Assembly (NCBI GenBank): GCA_008931825.1
Contig: QXVZ01007785.1
Span: 1-64,000, forward strand
Direction of reading: 5' to 3'
Source: Phallusia fumigata
Taxonomy: Eukaryota > Chordata > Ascidiacea > Phlebobranchia > Ascidiidae
DNA: 64,000 nucleotides
Both the position numbers and the translations under genes were made by a program. Shown here one piece after another: positions 37,224-51,235 of the stretch; the first letter of the stretch is position 1, and every line of letters starts with the position of its first letter. Below the pieces are notes generated by a model. It was not told the origin of the DNA, ran no database searches, and saw only the letters and a program-made list of their open reading frames with translations.

Positions 37224-37643
37224 GTCTATATTTTTAACAATTAAAATGCTACTTCAGTTATATCCGAAAACATTAGGTTCATTGGTTTGTAGGGAGTCAC
37301 ATGCTTGTGCTATATTTCGTGTGTATCAACAGTAACACGACGAATCAAATCTTTAAAACGTTTGTGGCCCATCCCCTTTTAAATGCACAACTTTATATCT
37401 TATAGTATTTTTTCGTAGAATACTCGAATAACCNGTCTATATTTTTAACAATTAAAATGCTACTTTAGTTATATCCGAAAACGTTAGGTTCATTGGTTTG
37501 TAGGGAGTCACATGCTTGTGCTAGATTTCGTGTGTATCAACAGTAACACGACGAATCAAATCTTTAAAACGTTTGTGGCCCATCCCCTTTAAATGCACAA
37601 CTTTATATCTTATGGTATTTTTTCGTAGAATACTCGAATAACC
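37224..37643. repeat. 210-base direct duplication around 'n' 37434
   Basis: 37224-37433 and 37435-37643 match, with about five differences including one single-base length change, roughly 2.4 percent. This is consistent with overlapping contig ends from two alleles. Confidence 0.9.
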
Positions 37644-38120
37644 TTTAAAGTACTGAAAGAAGATGTTTAGCGCTCACTACACGAAACGTGCTGAAGGCGA
37701 AAAAACAACAATATCTTTTAATGAAAAAATTATAGTGTAAACATGGGGAGAACAGAGTTTGGGGGGAGGCTGGTGCTGTTGTCATCGACTCCGGTTACAA
37801 ACGTAGGGGAGCTTCCTAACAAGCTACTCAATACTATTGCCATGTTCCTGACGCTTTGTTCGCTCTCCTGAGAACAACTTGTTGCGAAGATAAACAATGA
37901 ATTGTCAGGTATGATGCGTTGTAAAGTTTTTTACGCGAAGCACATTTACAAAATTAGGTTTGTCAGGTAATAAAATAACTATCGCGTAAAACATCCGCAT
38001 TGGGGCCACTACTCACAATTAATCCTTGAAAAATATATTTCACTTTTCTTGTTGTAAAAACAAATCTTTGCTCCATTTGGCATGGATAAGCATTTTACCG
38101 TATGAATATATTTGGGCTTT

Positions 38121-38363
38121 GATTATGCAATGAGATACAACGTAACGCGCTTTTAAAACATTTATTCAAAATTACGAATTTAAAACTGTTCAACCCGATT
38201 TCTTATCCTTGTCAATTTGGTAAAAAAAATTGTTTTTAATGNGATTATGCAATGAGATACAACGTAACGCGCTTTTAAAACATTTATTCAAAATTACGAA
38301 TTTAAAACTGTTCAACCCGATTTCTTATCCTTGTCAATTTGGTAAAAAAAATTGTTTTTAATG
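38121..38363. repeat. 121-base direct duplication around 'n' 38242
   Basis: 38121-38241 and 38243-38363 appear identical and are separated by one 'n'. This is an unmerged contig overlap. Confidence 0.9.
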
Positions 38364-41300
38364 CTCGCCATCCCAGGCACCCACGTTTGTTTGCTTCGCG
38401 GATGATTCGCGTTATTTTGCGAGTTTTCAATTACAAACGGATTCTCCACGTATCACAGCGTGCGCCGCCTTTTATGCACAAAACGGTTAGATTACTTGCC
38501 TAATAAACGAGCAATTTTTGTGTACGTCGCTTAGTAGCGGCATCTGGACACTATCCGTTACAACTAGGTCATTGTACGAGTGTTTTGGTAGCGGCAAGTT
38601 ACAGGCATTCGCGCTGTTCCGACATACACTGAGTACGTCTAAGTGTTCGCCCGGTTTGTACACAGAACACGACCATCGTTATTAAGCCTATTCACCGCTT
38701 TTGTGACGGCGGCAAATGGGCGTCAGACTTTAGCAACCGGTGACGTTGTGTTCATTGAAAAACACACAGAAAGTAGATACATGTCGGGATGTATTACCCC
38801 CTCAACGGTCCATAAGATCAATGAGAGATCTTGTTGTAGCCCAAAGCACGACGCGACCAGCTTGTTTCTCTGTTCATTCAAGCAACTTGTGGCATCGTGT
38901 AATACAGCTGAAACCTGATTCTCCATTAACACACGCTTGAATGGGGGCAGAAACATGCTCTACACGACTAAGACAATGCGACCGTATCTACCTACTCCCC
39001 CAATCTCTTTGTCCCGATCTTGTACCGGGCGATATTACATGTTCGGCGGTCCTTTGTGTTCGCCACACAACTATTTGTTCCCACAGCAGAGAAAACTAAC
39101 TGAAGACCTGTCGCTCGCCTCCTCCGTAACACATGATGAATTCCACTGAATTACTATATATAACACCTTTATAGTGACAAAAACATTTTGTTCAAGACAA
39201 ATTTATGATACATATTGGTTTCAATTTGTTAAAAGTTAACTACCCTCAAGACGGGCTGTCACATATTGTTTGGGTTTCAGTCTACCTGATACTCACAAAG
39301 TCCACTTTAAACCTGATATAGTTCTTGTCTTATAGAATCAATGACTATGATCCTAGTTGGAGTGCGTAATAAGCGAGACTGAAAAGTACGTCATTATTGT
39401 CGGTCACATATCAATTTCAATCCCAGGTAATCGATGGACAACGGAGCACAAACAATTTAATCAAATCAATTTCTGACTAGGAATAATCAAGCAGTAAAAA
39501 TAATGCACCATAGCCCTACACGATTTTGGCCTATTCTCGATTATTGAGACGAACAAGTGAATAAAATCCTTTTAACTGTGCATCGCTCACGATCGGAAGT
39601 CAATATTTACAGCGCTATTTAACGGTAAACTTTTTTTTGTCGTAGCATGATTGATTTTGCAACACAATCTATCAGCAGTAACCGCGCAAATGGTATAATG
39701 TACAAATGCTAATGGCTGTTTTCTGCACGATGGTCATTAAAGCGATGCGTATCAACAACCTGTTGTGATCCGTCAAAAAACAGGCGCCCAGTGGTAATGT
39801 TACAACATCCAAAACATGTGTTTGTAAACGATTTCACTCCTTGCTTCGAAAACCACACATCACTGGTGATAACGTACACAACATGGATTGATGTGCCCAG
39901 CTTGGTACGCCAAAAAACCAAGCTTTGAAGACTTGCAATGACGAAGCATATCATTTATCATGGTTAGTGGGCTATCAAAGGAGTGCCTCGCGTGTTACAA
40001 GGGCTTTGTTATCGCAACAACCCCGTCCCTAGTTCGTCTGTCACAACTTAAGTACCTCGACGATACGCACAGGAAGTCGACAGGTTTCGCAACAAATAGC
40101 GAATACCAATATTATCTTCACACTTTTTTAACCGAAGATAATATCAAGTGCAGAGCAACGGGTGTCATAATCGCTACAACATCTGCGAGCAAGGGTCCCA
40201 CACTGGGCGTTCATTCAGCTGCCGTGATTCATAAGTCGTTGTGAGCTTGTTTATTGGCACATTTTTCCTGGTGTTTTTGTGGCGTGTCGCATCGCAGGTC
40301 TGCACAGTGTCCCGTCGCGTTTCCCATGCGCCCATTACCGCAGTGTGCTGCGCGATATTTTGTGCCAAGACGATTGTCGGTTTCGATATGCCGACAAACA
40401 AAAGATCAAACATGACTTTGCTGACACTATCGCCTGCGATTCAAAACAAAAGCTGGTGCGACACTGGCGGGAATGACAAGGCATCCTCTTATCTGCCGAC
40501 TTAAGTTGGACCCCAACTGTCAGTGCTGACATGGCGCCATATTGCAACTTTCCCTCAAATTAAAATCGCCTTTTATTAAAATGATTTATCTGAATGTGCC
40601 TATACCTCTTGCTGTGTTGCTGATATATTTTCTTTTGTACCGAGCGGGGAGCCTTAGATCTGTGAAAGTTAGCAGTTAAGTGTCAATATCTGATGATAAA
40701 CCGCTTTTCGATTCTCTCACCGCACAATGTAGGACTAGTGGCATCTTTTGTTTACTGTTTTCACAAGTGATGGTTAATAGTTGAGGATATAGGGGGGAGC
40801 CCACTACTACGACGTTTTCCAGCTGTATTACTTGCGACAGCTGCGTCGATAATATGGATCCATAAAAGGAAACGCATTACCTACGTTTACAAAATTTAGA
40901 AAACATTTTTTTCGGTCTCGATGAAGATTGAAAACCTTTAAGTTGACACAAAAAATGAAACACGTGATAGTCACTGGACTACACTAAAAGAACATTACTG
41001 TATTTTCGGTTAGTTAAACAAACGTAACTAAAATTTAATCCAATTTTACGCAAAAGTGCACATTGCCGAAGAAACGACAAGGCCTATGATGCTGGAGCAA
41101 AATAAACAAACTAAAACAAATTTAAACGAAACTAAAACAAAAGGATTTTTAATCAAGCAATAGTTTTAATAAAACTGAATAAATTTGGTCTATATGCGTG
41201 AAATAATCAAGCCGCACTTTGAAAGTTTATTTAACGGCGTCATTCGTCAGGTAAGATCCTGCATCAGTTGAAAACCAATGTCGACAAAAGTATATGTACG

Positions 41301-44300
41301 CCATTCATCAACACGTGCTAATGGTCTGTCGAAATTTACCACCCAGCTTGCCTTACAAGCAAATGGGCAAAAATCGGCAGCAAGTAACGCCGACTAACAA
41401 ATTCGTTTGGTTTCCTTGAGCGCTAATGAGTAGTGCGGGCGAATAACACGCGCAGCTTCAGGTCGGTGATGGATTGGGTGTGTGCGGTTCTTTACAAGGC
41501 ACGAAGTTCTGGTGGGAAGCATGTAGCGCTTGTTTGATTTGTTTCCGTTTAGGTAGTGTGCTGCGCAACACTAAATCCATGCGTGCCAGCAAGTAAATGC
41601 TCTCACATTTTGCACCGCAGGTGTGTGACTTGAAACGAGGCCTTGAGTAAGCGCTAACGGTAAACAGTGCTGCTGACAGGCGATGCGATGAACAACAGAC
41701 CGGCGGAGGCACGGTATGTGCGCAACAAGCCCAAGATGGTGTCGTTTACGTTATTCTGCCCCAGACTGAGGTGCGAAACCTGTGCGGGAGACGTCCATTT
41801 GCTTTGATGTTCTTCTGGCGGGCGCGATCACATTCGAATCTGACTGTTTAAAGCATTTGTTTGCGCTCGAAATTAGTCCCGGGTCGTCGCCTTGCTCACA
41901 CTGGCGCGGATTTGAGCATGTTTACTACAGAGACGCTTCATTGCATGCGACGCCCAGTTAAGAAGCTGTCTGTGAATTATCAACTCTGTTTGATTGTTTG
42001 ACGATGTTATTAGATTACTGCCTTAAGAGTGTCGAACAGAGCCAGAAACGCACCGGGCGTGCACATTGCCCGTTACAGGTGACTGGATGCGACCTGTCTG
42101 TTAATATCGAGTCCGCGAGCGAAAGCTTTATTTGAGTTTTGAGCTAGCACGGATGACTGCCGTAATTGAATTAAGGCTTTGTACGACATTGATCGCTGCA
42201 CCATTTACAAGACGATTCCACCAAGCCACAGCATCCACACCGGACGCCCCGAACAACCCACCCATGGCACCACAATTAACATTACGGCCCGACCAAAATC
42301 CGTCTTAGATGTTTCTGCCGTAATTTTTCTCCGCCGGTTTTAATCACCGCAAACTTTACCTGCTGATTTATCACCAGCCGATGTTTGAATACAAAACAAA
42401 CACGCGAACACTCTGCCAAGCGACTACAACGAAAACGGTTTTGTATTACTTGGTGAATTAACATCAGAACAAAACAGGTTTAAGGCGGCCAAATGATTTT
42501 TGTGAATGGACAGGTTGAATTGCAATTTCCGGACGGCTTTAGGCTACAAGTTTAGTGCGATAACAAATTAAGCTTGCTAAACACCAATCAAGTGCAACGC
42601 TAAACAAATTACAGACCAAGGTTGGGAGTTGAATTCCGACCTAGAGTAGGGCAATCTTTTCTTCCCTGTGTGATGTTTAAGCACGGATTACCGCAAAAAA
42701 TAGACTGGCAGCAGTTTCAAAGGCGAGTATGGATGTTTCGGCACATTGCTATTTTGTATTAGTGGGTGGAGTTTTTTGTCTTTACACATTGTCTTATTTT
42801 AAAACAGCGGACGTTAATTTACACCGTTTTGTTTTTGTCCCAACCATAATGTGCCCAGCATCCGCACGTCAAGCAGACCTTAACGAGTAAAAATTCCGAG
42901 AACGGGAGCATCTATCAATCAACAACACAAATCAACACGATCAATCTATTGTTAACAGTCAAATGTGTTATTGAGAGACGCTATCTGGTTGACATCGTTA
43001 GAGAAATGGCCATTTACACCAGGGCAATGTGTCATCCGGACCATTACAACAAGCATCTATTAAGCTGGTAGACCAGCGAGAAGGCACTGCGCATTAAGCA
43101 GTTGGTCATCACTCAATTAGTATGCCTTGCGCTTACGTCCACAGGGGCTAAAAGGGGAACAAACGCTTGGCCGGACGTGTCCTTGCAAACATCGCTATAC
43201 CCATGGGCCAATCAAGGAAGCAGTTTATTAAGACAGCTACGTACGTGTCTGAAGTTGGGTTTCACACCAGTGGATAAGACTGAGTACTTCCCGATATGAT
43301 TCACCACAGTCAATAGGCTTTTCTCAGCATACACGTGAATGTCACTACTTTCACGCATCTACGCTGAACATGCCAAAAAAGAAACAAACAACTTTTCAGA
43401 GATTCTAATGCGAATTTGTTTTACAACAACGAATTAATGATAAGGAAGATACAGTCATACTAGTTATTTTGGCGGAAATAAACAATCGCTGTACATTTCG
43501 CACTAAATATCATTTAATTGCTGTAAATGCGGTTGCTTTGTTAACAAATGAAGTTGACCACCCGTAAAGTTCTCAGCCCGGACAAGGACGTGCTGCAGTC
43601 AAAAGGCAGGTGCGGCCCTAAAACAACAGATTTTTATGCCGCTTAAGTGTCTTGCTCAATGCAAAATCACAGTTTTTCTTTCCAACAGCCATTACAGGCT
43701 ATTGGGTTACAAGGGCGGACTGCAGACAAGATGGCAACAATAGCAAATGTTTGTGTTCCCGCAGACACGGCGGGTCTCACTTGGCGCTGGCGAACTTGAC
43801 CCCCTGGGAAAGTGGCGCTTTGTTATCCCACAAACTATGTCACTGTTTTGATTAGAAGTGCTAAAGTTACGATAAAATTAATTCCCTTAATGTGTACTAG
43901 TTTTGAAAGCGAGCACTACTGGGAAAATTGTGTGGGGTGGAAATGGCAGCGACTGTTACTGTATCACGTAACGGGAAAGAAATTAACCTATTTTATTTCA
44001 TTAATAATTAAACATTTGCAAATCTGGCTTTTTGCGCCTAAAAGCAGCATATCGCCTTTGTGCTACATAAACTACAATACCATACTTGATTCTACTCGCA
44101 GACCAACTGAAATTTGATAAAAAACACTTTACATTAAATATTGATGAAACTTTAATCAAACATCAAGACACAACATAACACCAGTTGGTTTTCACGGGTT
44201 TTGTTAAAGAAGTAGCAAACTACACCTGGCCAATTTGGTACATGGTGGGAAGCCATTTATATCTCATGCATAATCCATGCATGTAGTTATGTGATATTAT

Positions 44301-44651
44301 AATGTTCCTTTGCAATTTTAGGATTTCATTGTTTATTAGAACTTAGTTCAATCATATAACCTAGAGATTTATTTTTATAATCATAACATTTTTTCTAGCA
44401 TACATGCGGTGAATGTTCCTGTCCTATTTAGGAACCTAACAAAATATTTCCCGAGTTGGAGTTATTTGGTTAGCCTTTGCAAATGCCAGCGTATGTTTGC
44501 CCGGTGAAACGTATAGAGGCAGGAGCCATTTTGTTACCAAATTGTAACCAACTTTGCATTGTTTTATAACTAACATTTTTTTTAACTTGGTGGTTTATAA
44601 ACGTAATCAGTTCCGGAAAAAAAATAAATTATAAATTATAAAAAGAATAAT

Positions 44652-45284
44652 TCAGTAGGCATGACAGCAAATTCTCGAAACAAAAATAGACCGCTGTTTA
44701 AAAAATTTGACGTAGTAGTGGATTCGATTTAATAAAATTTGCTTCTGTTTGAAGTTAAGTGAACAAATGGTTGAAGGCAGCCTGGAAGTGACATTCGCCA
44801 AACGAGCTGGCCAAAGGCTGTGAGAACTCTGTGGGATGCCAATAAATATTTTGGCAAACTTGACTTGCAGTTTTAACTGCTTTGTGTTAATGTACCTTTG
44901 AAGCCTTTCCTTGAAAACTGCGGTATATTTAAAGGCATCAAAATTGCTCACACATAAAAAGACTTCGTTTATCAAAAACAGCAAGTCAACTATGTTTCTT
45001 TCAACGATTAAAATCCGCACGTTATGTACATAAATTTCGCATTTGTTTTGTAGCACTGGGTGAACTCCCGCTGATAGTTGTGTTATCTTGCTTTCACAAT
45101 AACCGGATATAACTCGACACACAGTAAACACAAAGGTAGACACACTGCACTGACTGAAAATGGACACTAATAAATAACCAGCTTGCTGGGATAAATGATT
45201 GCAAATTTCGCAACGATTCTCGCAACGAAACCCGCAGTTGTAGATTGGCTGACTGCTGCTTATGTGACAAATATTCATCAACAA
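44652..45284 (-). other. 210-codon open frame, unrecognised
   Basis: This is the longest unassigned frame in the inter-Irx region. It has scattered cysteines, some hydrophobic stretches in the middle and a basic C-terminus (FKQKQILLNRIHYYVKFFKQ). No motif, paralog in the window or flanking splice logic supports it. In AT-rich DNA of this size one such frame by chance is not surprising. Confidence 0.12.
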
Positions 45285-48200
45285 AAGGTTCCTGGTGCAA
45301 GTTTCACAACCCTAAGTCCTGCATGGTTTTCTTGATTGACTGAAGTGTTTGTCCGAAGTAGCGCGTAATGTTGCCTGATCGATGAGTGGACGCTGATTGA
45401 TATTAGGTGTTGTCCTTGTTTGTTTATTAGCGCAGCACAATGACGTTACATTACTGGGGCGTTTTTTCGCATTGAAAGTTTAAAATGTTTTACATTTAGA
45501 TGTTCAAAGGAAAAAAATCCTTTTTGAATAAAAATAATTGCTGGTTTATGGTGTGAGCAAGTTGTTTACATATAGGCATGGAAGTATTTAATATTTGCTT
45601 TGGGTAAAGGATATATATCACAAATAAGTTGAGTCATGCTTTTAATTTGATTCAACGATGCTGCAGTCGCACTAATCGGGCAAAGCACACAATCACTATC
45701 GCTACTTCCGCCTCTTCACTTCACCACGTGAACAAACAACACAAATTAAAGACATTTTGAATCTTGAATATCTTGTCTTTTGGGCGGTTTGTCATGAAAC
45801 CACAGGTGTTCGTTTGATAAGACTAATAGGTCGGATTCAACCAGTTCCTGCAGGAAAGTTTATTGCGTTGCCAAAATGAGGTACGTTAAAGTATGTGTCG
45901 TGTAACAGGAGAGCTTCAGCGATCGCCCGGTGATTAAAATGGTGGAAGCAAAAGTCAACGAAAATTGAACAGGGACAGGAACACGGCTTTTCCATCATCA
46001 AAATCGTTATATTGGCCAGCTCGGGCGTTATAACAACAGTTGGTGCAAGAGTCTATAACAAGATGAAACCCGTTTATCGACTAACGAATTAGACTGCCAC
46101 CAACCCGAGGGACATTAGCTGCAAAAATCGACCTCTTACAATGCCAAACAACTAACTGTGCTTTGTTTGATGGCTACGTTGATGACGTCAGCCAACATAG
46201 CAGAGGTGCTTTGTACACGTCACGCTTTTGCCGCGAATGCAAATTCAAATTGCAAGCAAGGGGTAAAAGAAAATTGCTGACACCTCTAAGCCCGACTGTA
46301 CATGGTTTTGTCGTTACCTTATGCTCTGCTTCTCGAGATAGCGCATCATTAATTAATGAGCAGTCAAGTTACTATAAGCTGACTCTAAGTGTTAAGATTT
46401 TTTTGCGGCAACATAATATTATGCCAAAGACACAATTTTTGTTCATGATACATAGTATTACACACAGTTAAAAAATATGACCGTTGTTTTAAAACATGCT
46501 GATTGCAACAAAAAATTGTTGCTAATTTCCAAATTCTGGTACATTTTGGGATGTCGTTTATATTTTACTTTTGTTCGTAAACGCCTGCGACAAATGTGAG
46601 GTAAAGGTTATTTGAGGAGGGCAACTCGTTCCATGAGATAGCACACATGATTGACTGTCTGTCGATAGAGTAATTTGCTGAGTACATTTACCTATTGACG
46701 TCGGTGGTAAGCGAGACTGAAAAGGGCGTCGTCGAAAATGTCGCATTTGTGCGCTCGACAAGCTTCTGGAACATAAGTCCCCATTGCTTGATCGATGTCA
46801 CTCGCTTATTCCTTAAATTGAGGCTTTTAACTGGGATCAATTACGCGGGAGACGTCATCCCAAACGCAAAACTCATTAAATTTATGCTTCCCTTGATTGA
46901 GAAATAAATTAGGTAAAGAACAATCATCCATAGACCGTCTTTAACCAAATTAATGTAACATTAGGCAGTAACTGTACAGTTGCGTAACGCATTCGTAAAT
47001 ATATTTATTTTATTCGCATTAACTTGCTCTGAACTTTAATTTAAATGTCATTGAAAGTATACTTTGATAAAATATATTTTTTCCAATTTATTTGGTAAAT
47101 TATGGTGAATAAATAAATATTCATAAAATTTAAAACTAAAATGTAAACCTTTTCAAACGTTTTCTGTATTCTAAACTAGTTCCAAAATGTGATATGAAGC
47201 ATATACAACGAAAAATATTGTAAGATTGTTTTCTTTTTTTGCAAGGCGACTTACATCGTTTACTTTTTCGGATTGATTGTTTTACCGGCATAAAAGCAAA
47301 CGTGAAAACGTCACGCAAACATCACAGCGGCACACATGGCAACTATTACATTTCTTGAAGGAAGCGGAGCGCACGCTTGAAACCACATAGGACACTTCTG
47401 ACAGCTTCCAGTTGGACTGAAGCAAACATCTTGTTGATACCTTGCTTGACAAAACTCCCCGAGGATCCATTGACCGGGTCACGAGTAGGGAAAAGTTTCG
47501 AAGACTGTTGCGGGAAACCGCTCGGGACGCATGAGTTGCAGAACATAAACACAGCGCGATTGAAGTATGTGGTGCTCTGTGCTGGTGGGTGTGAAACGCT
47601 AGCGCCCGTCTCATTACCGACCGATACTCTTTAAAACCCGAGCAATGTCACTCAATAAACAGTTGCGTCGCGTCGGCGCTGTCTGTGATTTTTCGACCGG
47701 ATTTATCACACCACATTTTTGATGTACCTCATTTAAAGTTCTGTTTTAGTAATGTACAGAAAGGTTTTGATTTGTAAACGAAAAGCATGGGAAGAAAAAT
47801 CCGCAAATAGTGTGTTGCCAAACACTACGGAACCTTCAACCTTGTTGTTATGTTACAAATATTTTCCACCAAGTTATGCCTACGAAATGTTACAATCGCG
47901 AGATTTTGGGACTATATTTTGTGGGTCGCGCCCAAATGTGTTTCATCCAAACGCCTATTACTGTTAGGTCATTTACATTAAGATTTTGATTGGCAGCTAA
48001 AACTTGCAATACATACCAGATTTGTATCGAGAAGTCGATATTAGTGATTGTGGACAAAGATAAGCACACACCTGGTCGCAGAAAATCCTTCGCGCAGTGA
48101 TAAAGCAGGTAAATTTGTCGTTCGTCGTCTGTCCGACACGACACAGCAGTACGACATCGTGTCAACATCGATATTTCTATTAATACGCGCCCCGTGGGTC

Positions 48201-48392
48201 TGAACTGACACGATGAGTTACACGAATACTTGCTCTGAAACATCGAAAGATCTTAGGTCGTGTTTGACTGAAGGCGAATGTTGTTTGGTGTTGAGCCCAT
48301 GTCGAATCAGATACATGTTATCGTCATGAATTCCTTACCAAGTTCATCAACCGGAGTTACATACTGCTAACTTGCACGCGGTATAGTCGAAT

Positions 48393-49859
48393 ACCATTGG
48401 TTTTTTACATGGCCCAGTTCCAGTTGTTCCGGCCTTACATCAGGTTTTCTACATGTAGGAATTCCACCAGTGAAGATTTTTAAGTCATATGTTGCCCTTT
48501 TTTTAAATTGAGTAAGATACAATGTATGATTATAAAATGTAGAAATGTTTACAAACCTTCTTAAAGAGAAACCAAGGAACATAAAAACACAAGTTACAGG
48601 TCAGATTGTACCGCCGAAGCGTCTACGACAGGCGCCTGGTGTTAATTCGCTGTTCCAAACGTCTCTATTCGACTATTGATAACGAGATACAAAGCAAAGC
48701 TTATTTTAAAACCGGGATAAGCGTTGTAAAGACGCTATTACAAAAGGTTCTAAAATGCAAGATCAATTGACAAATCCCATCCGAATTTGGCTAATTACTT
48801 TTTTGTTATCCTATGTATCTTCGTCTGGAACGGACATTTAAGTGTTCCAAATCCTTGCATTGTTTATAGGTTGTTGATACCAAATGCCTGGGATCCATTT
48901 CCTGTTGATTCTGTGCTTGAAGTGAATTGTTAATTGGCATTGGAACAAAGATAATCAACAACATACAGTTAAACCACTGTTGTCTACTGAGACCCGATAT
49001 TTGCTTAAGATCAAAGTGGTAAGAACAAAAGTGCAAAATTATAACTACCAAAGGGACATTTATCAACGACTTGTAAATAACTATAAAACTAAAGCAAAAT
49101 GTGTGTTCATGGGCCATATAATGTGTGTCATGCACATTCAACTACAATCTAGGTAAGCTCGCTGCACGCAACACATATATTTCTGCTCAACCTACATAAA
49201 TTTACTGTTTTTTTCTCTCACAATCCTAAAGTTTGGTCCAGCCCCGAATTTTAAATGTGGACATGTAATTCCATGTTCTCACCATGATAACATGAGTTGA
49301 TCGTCACCGCTGTGTACGTCACAAGCTGATTTGAGAAGGGGCGTCCAACAAGTCAGGACATGAACATATGCCTGCGTTCGACCGCAGACAGAGTAATACT
49401 ATTACAAGAGTCCCCCGACAAGACCACTTGCAGCACGCCGTTACTCATAAGTAGGTGTTAATTGAATATTGGAACTGCATTGGGACGCGTTAAGGGGCCT
49501 CTGCGCCAAATCTCATCAGAGCGGATTCAAGTCTTGACACTAAAAAAATCACTGCAGTGGGGGGACGAGCCCCTCGGTTTTCATAGAAAAGACAATGTCA
49601 ATAATTCTTGACTTAGAAAGTTTCTAATTTAGTATGCTCATGTTCAAACGTGGAAATGTAACAGTATATCTAAATGTTTTTTTTCCGAAAATTGATGTTT
49701 AAAATTCCAACCTTCTATATATATATATATGTGATCTACGTCAGACAATAAATAAAATAAAATCGTAGACCAAAATTAGACGACGCCTATATTGGCTTTT
49801 GCAAGACATGACTTTTGTGAACAAACATGTTTTTACTCCATGTTTTAGAGAGCTTTACT
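48393..49859. repeat. 1.47 kb segment with a near-identical copy at 51236-52700
   Basis: This segment sits in continuous sequence and is matched by the 'n'-bounded block 51236-52700. It holds no recognisable gene. A TA-repeat near 49717 differs in length and interruption between the two copies, as alleles of a microsatellite do. Confidence 0.85.
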
Positions 49860-50159
49860 AACGAATGACCCAAACTTCCATTTGGTTCTGCTTAAAAATT
49901 AGCAGATAGTTAAAAAACAGCTGCTTATTAACTTAAGCGGCGATGGATTTTCAAAATATTTTCTATAGGTCTATGTTTAAACACAGTGTGTAATTTGAAC
50001 GAAGAAAAATGTATAACCGAATTAATCAGGTAAATTGTGTTAGTTTGCGGTTCGAGTGGTGCAACCTGTTATTCTGCTCTGTTATAGAAACATCACGGTG
50101 ACCCGATGGCAAAACTTGCTTACAAATTAATTGCATAAATTTGGGGCATTGGTACCTCG

Positions 50160-51234
50160 GAGAGTTGAATGTGTATGATGCACGAATCATTTAATCGATC
50201 GACCGCATAGATTTCCTATTACAATCTCGTTCGGCAAACGGGAGTGGGACAATCAACGGGCAACGTTGAACAGAGCGTTGCGCTTATAATTTGATCGCGA
50301 ATGACTTTAATCCACGACGAGACATAATTATCGTCGCAAAAACAATCACGCCCTCATTTCGTCCAACGACAAAGCGACGATCGCGTATTGTCCGAATGCC
50401 CACGCGTTACGGTTCAAAAGGTCGAGGCAGGATATTGCGAGGCATTGCATCTCGCCGCTGACCAGCCAATGAATTGTAATTAAGTTGCAATGCACGCGAG
50501 TCGCGGGGCGTGAAACCAGCACGGTACGGATATCCGCAATAAATTCTAATTTGATAGCAGTGTGGGCAAACAAGCGCTAAAACTGTGTCACCGGATGAGC
50601 ACACTCGGTCTATATCGGGGGCAGTATTATGTCCATCACCATCAAGTATTAAAATCTCTTGACAGGTTTGGGTGCTGGACAGGAATAATCAAGGGGCGTA
50701 GGCATGTTTCATGAGTATTTTACCAGGATACAAGCGCGCCTGTGAGATAATCCTTGATAAACGCGATGGCCATTAATATTTCAAGTCTTTCCGTATTTTA
50801 TCGCGCTATCTTAGTGTCGAGTGATGTTCACTTACGGCCTGGCCAATGCAACAATAATTCAGCGTATAGTTCATGGCTTCGTATCGCGATGTTTATCGGC
50901 TCTTGAAAACATATACACACGCTACGGTTTCCCATCTGTCGCATCCGCGCGGCGCTAATAAAGGGAACACGAAGTTGCGACGAGCGCGCGCGCAAATCTT
51001 GTCAAAATAAACGAATGGACAAGCGGAACCGGGTTAGTGCAAATCGCTCGTAACTGATTCGATGCTTTGTGACGCAGCGAAGGAAGCGGGATAGGAGGCC
51101 ACCACGGATTATTTTGTAACGTCCGCAACACAAGATGGAACAAACGATAATCATATGACGGTGTTTTATCGGAGAGCGGTATTACTACTCGGAGAAGGAA
51201 AGTATGTGGCGGGTATAAATAGACGCCCATAGTT
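50160..51234. promoter_or_regulatory. CpG-rich block with TAATCC/TAATTA words, possible regulatory element
   Basis: About 1 kb is visibly richer in CpG (for example CGATCG, GCGCGCGC) than the AT-rich sequence on either side. It contains homeodomain-type words such as TAATCC near 50308, ATAATCAAGG near 50687, GATAATCC near 50748 and GTAATTAAG near 50476. A TATAAATA word occurs near 51215. No reading frame in it looks like protein. It ends at the 'n' at 51235. It may be an unmethylated enhancer or promoter-like island, or DNA of different origin joined at the gap. Confidence 0.35.
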
Positions 51235-51235
51235 N

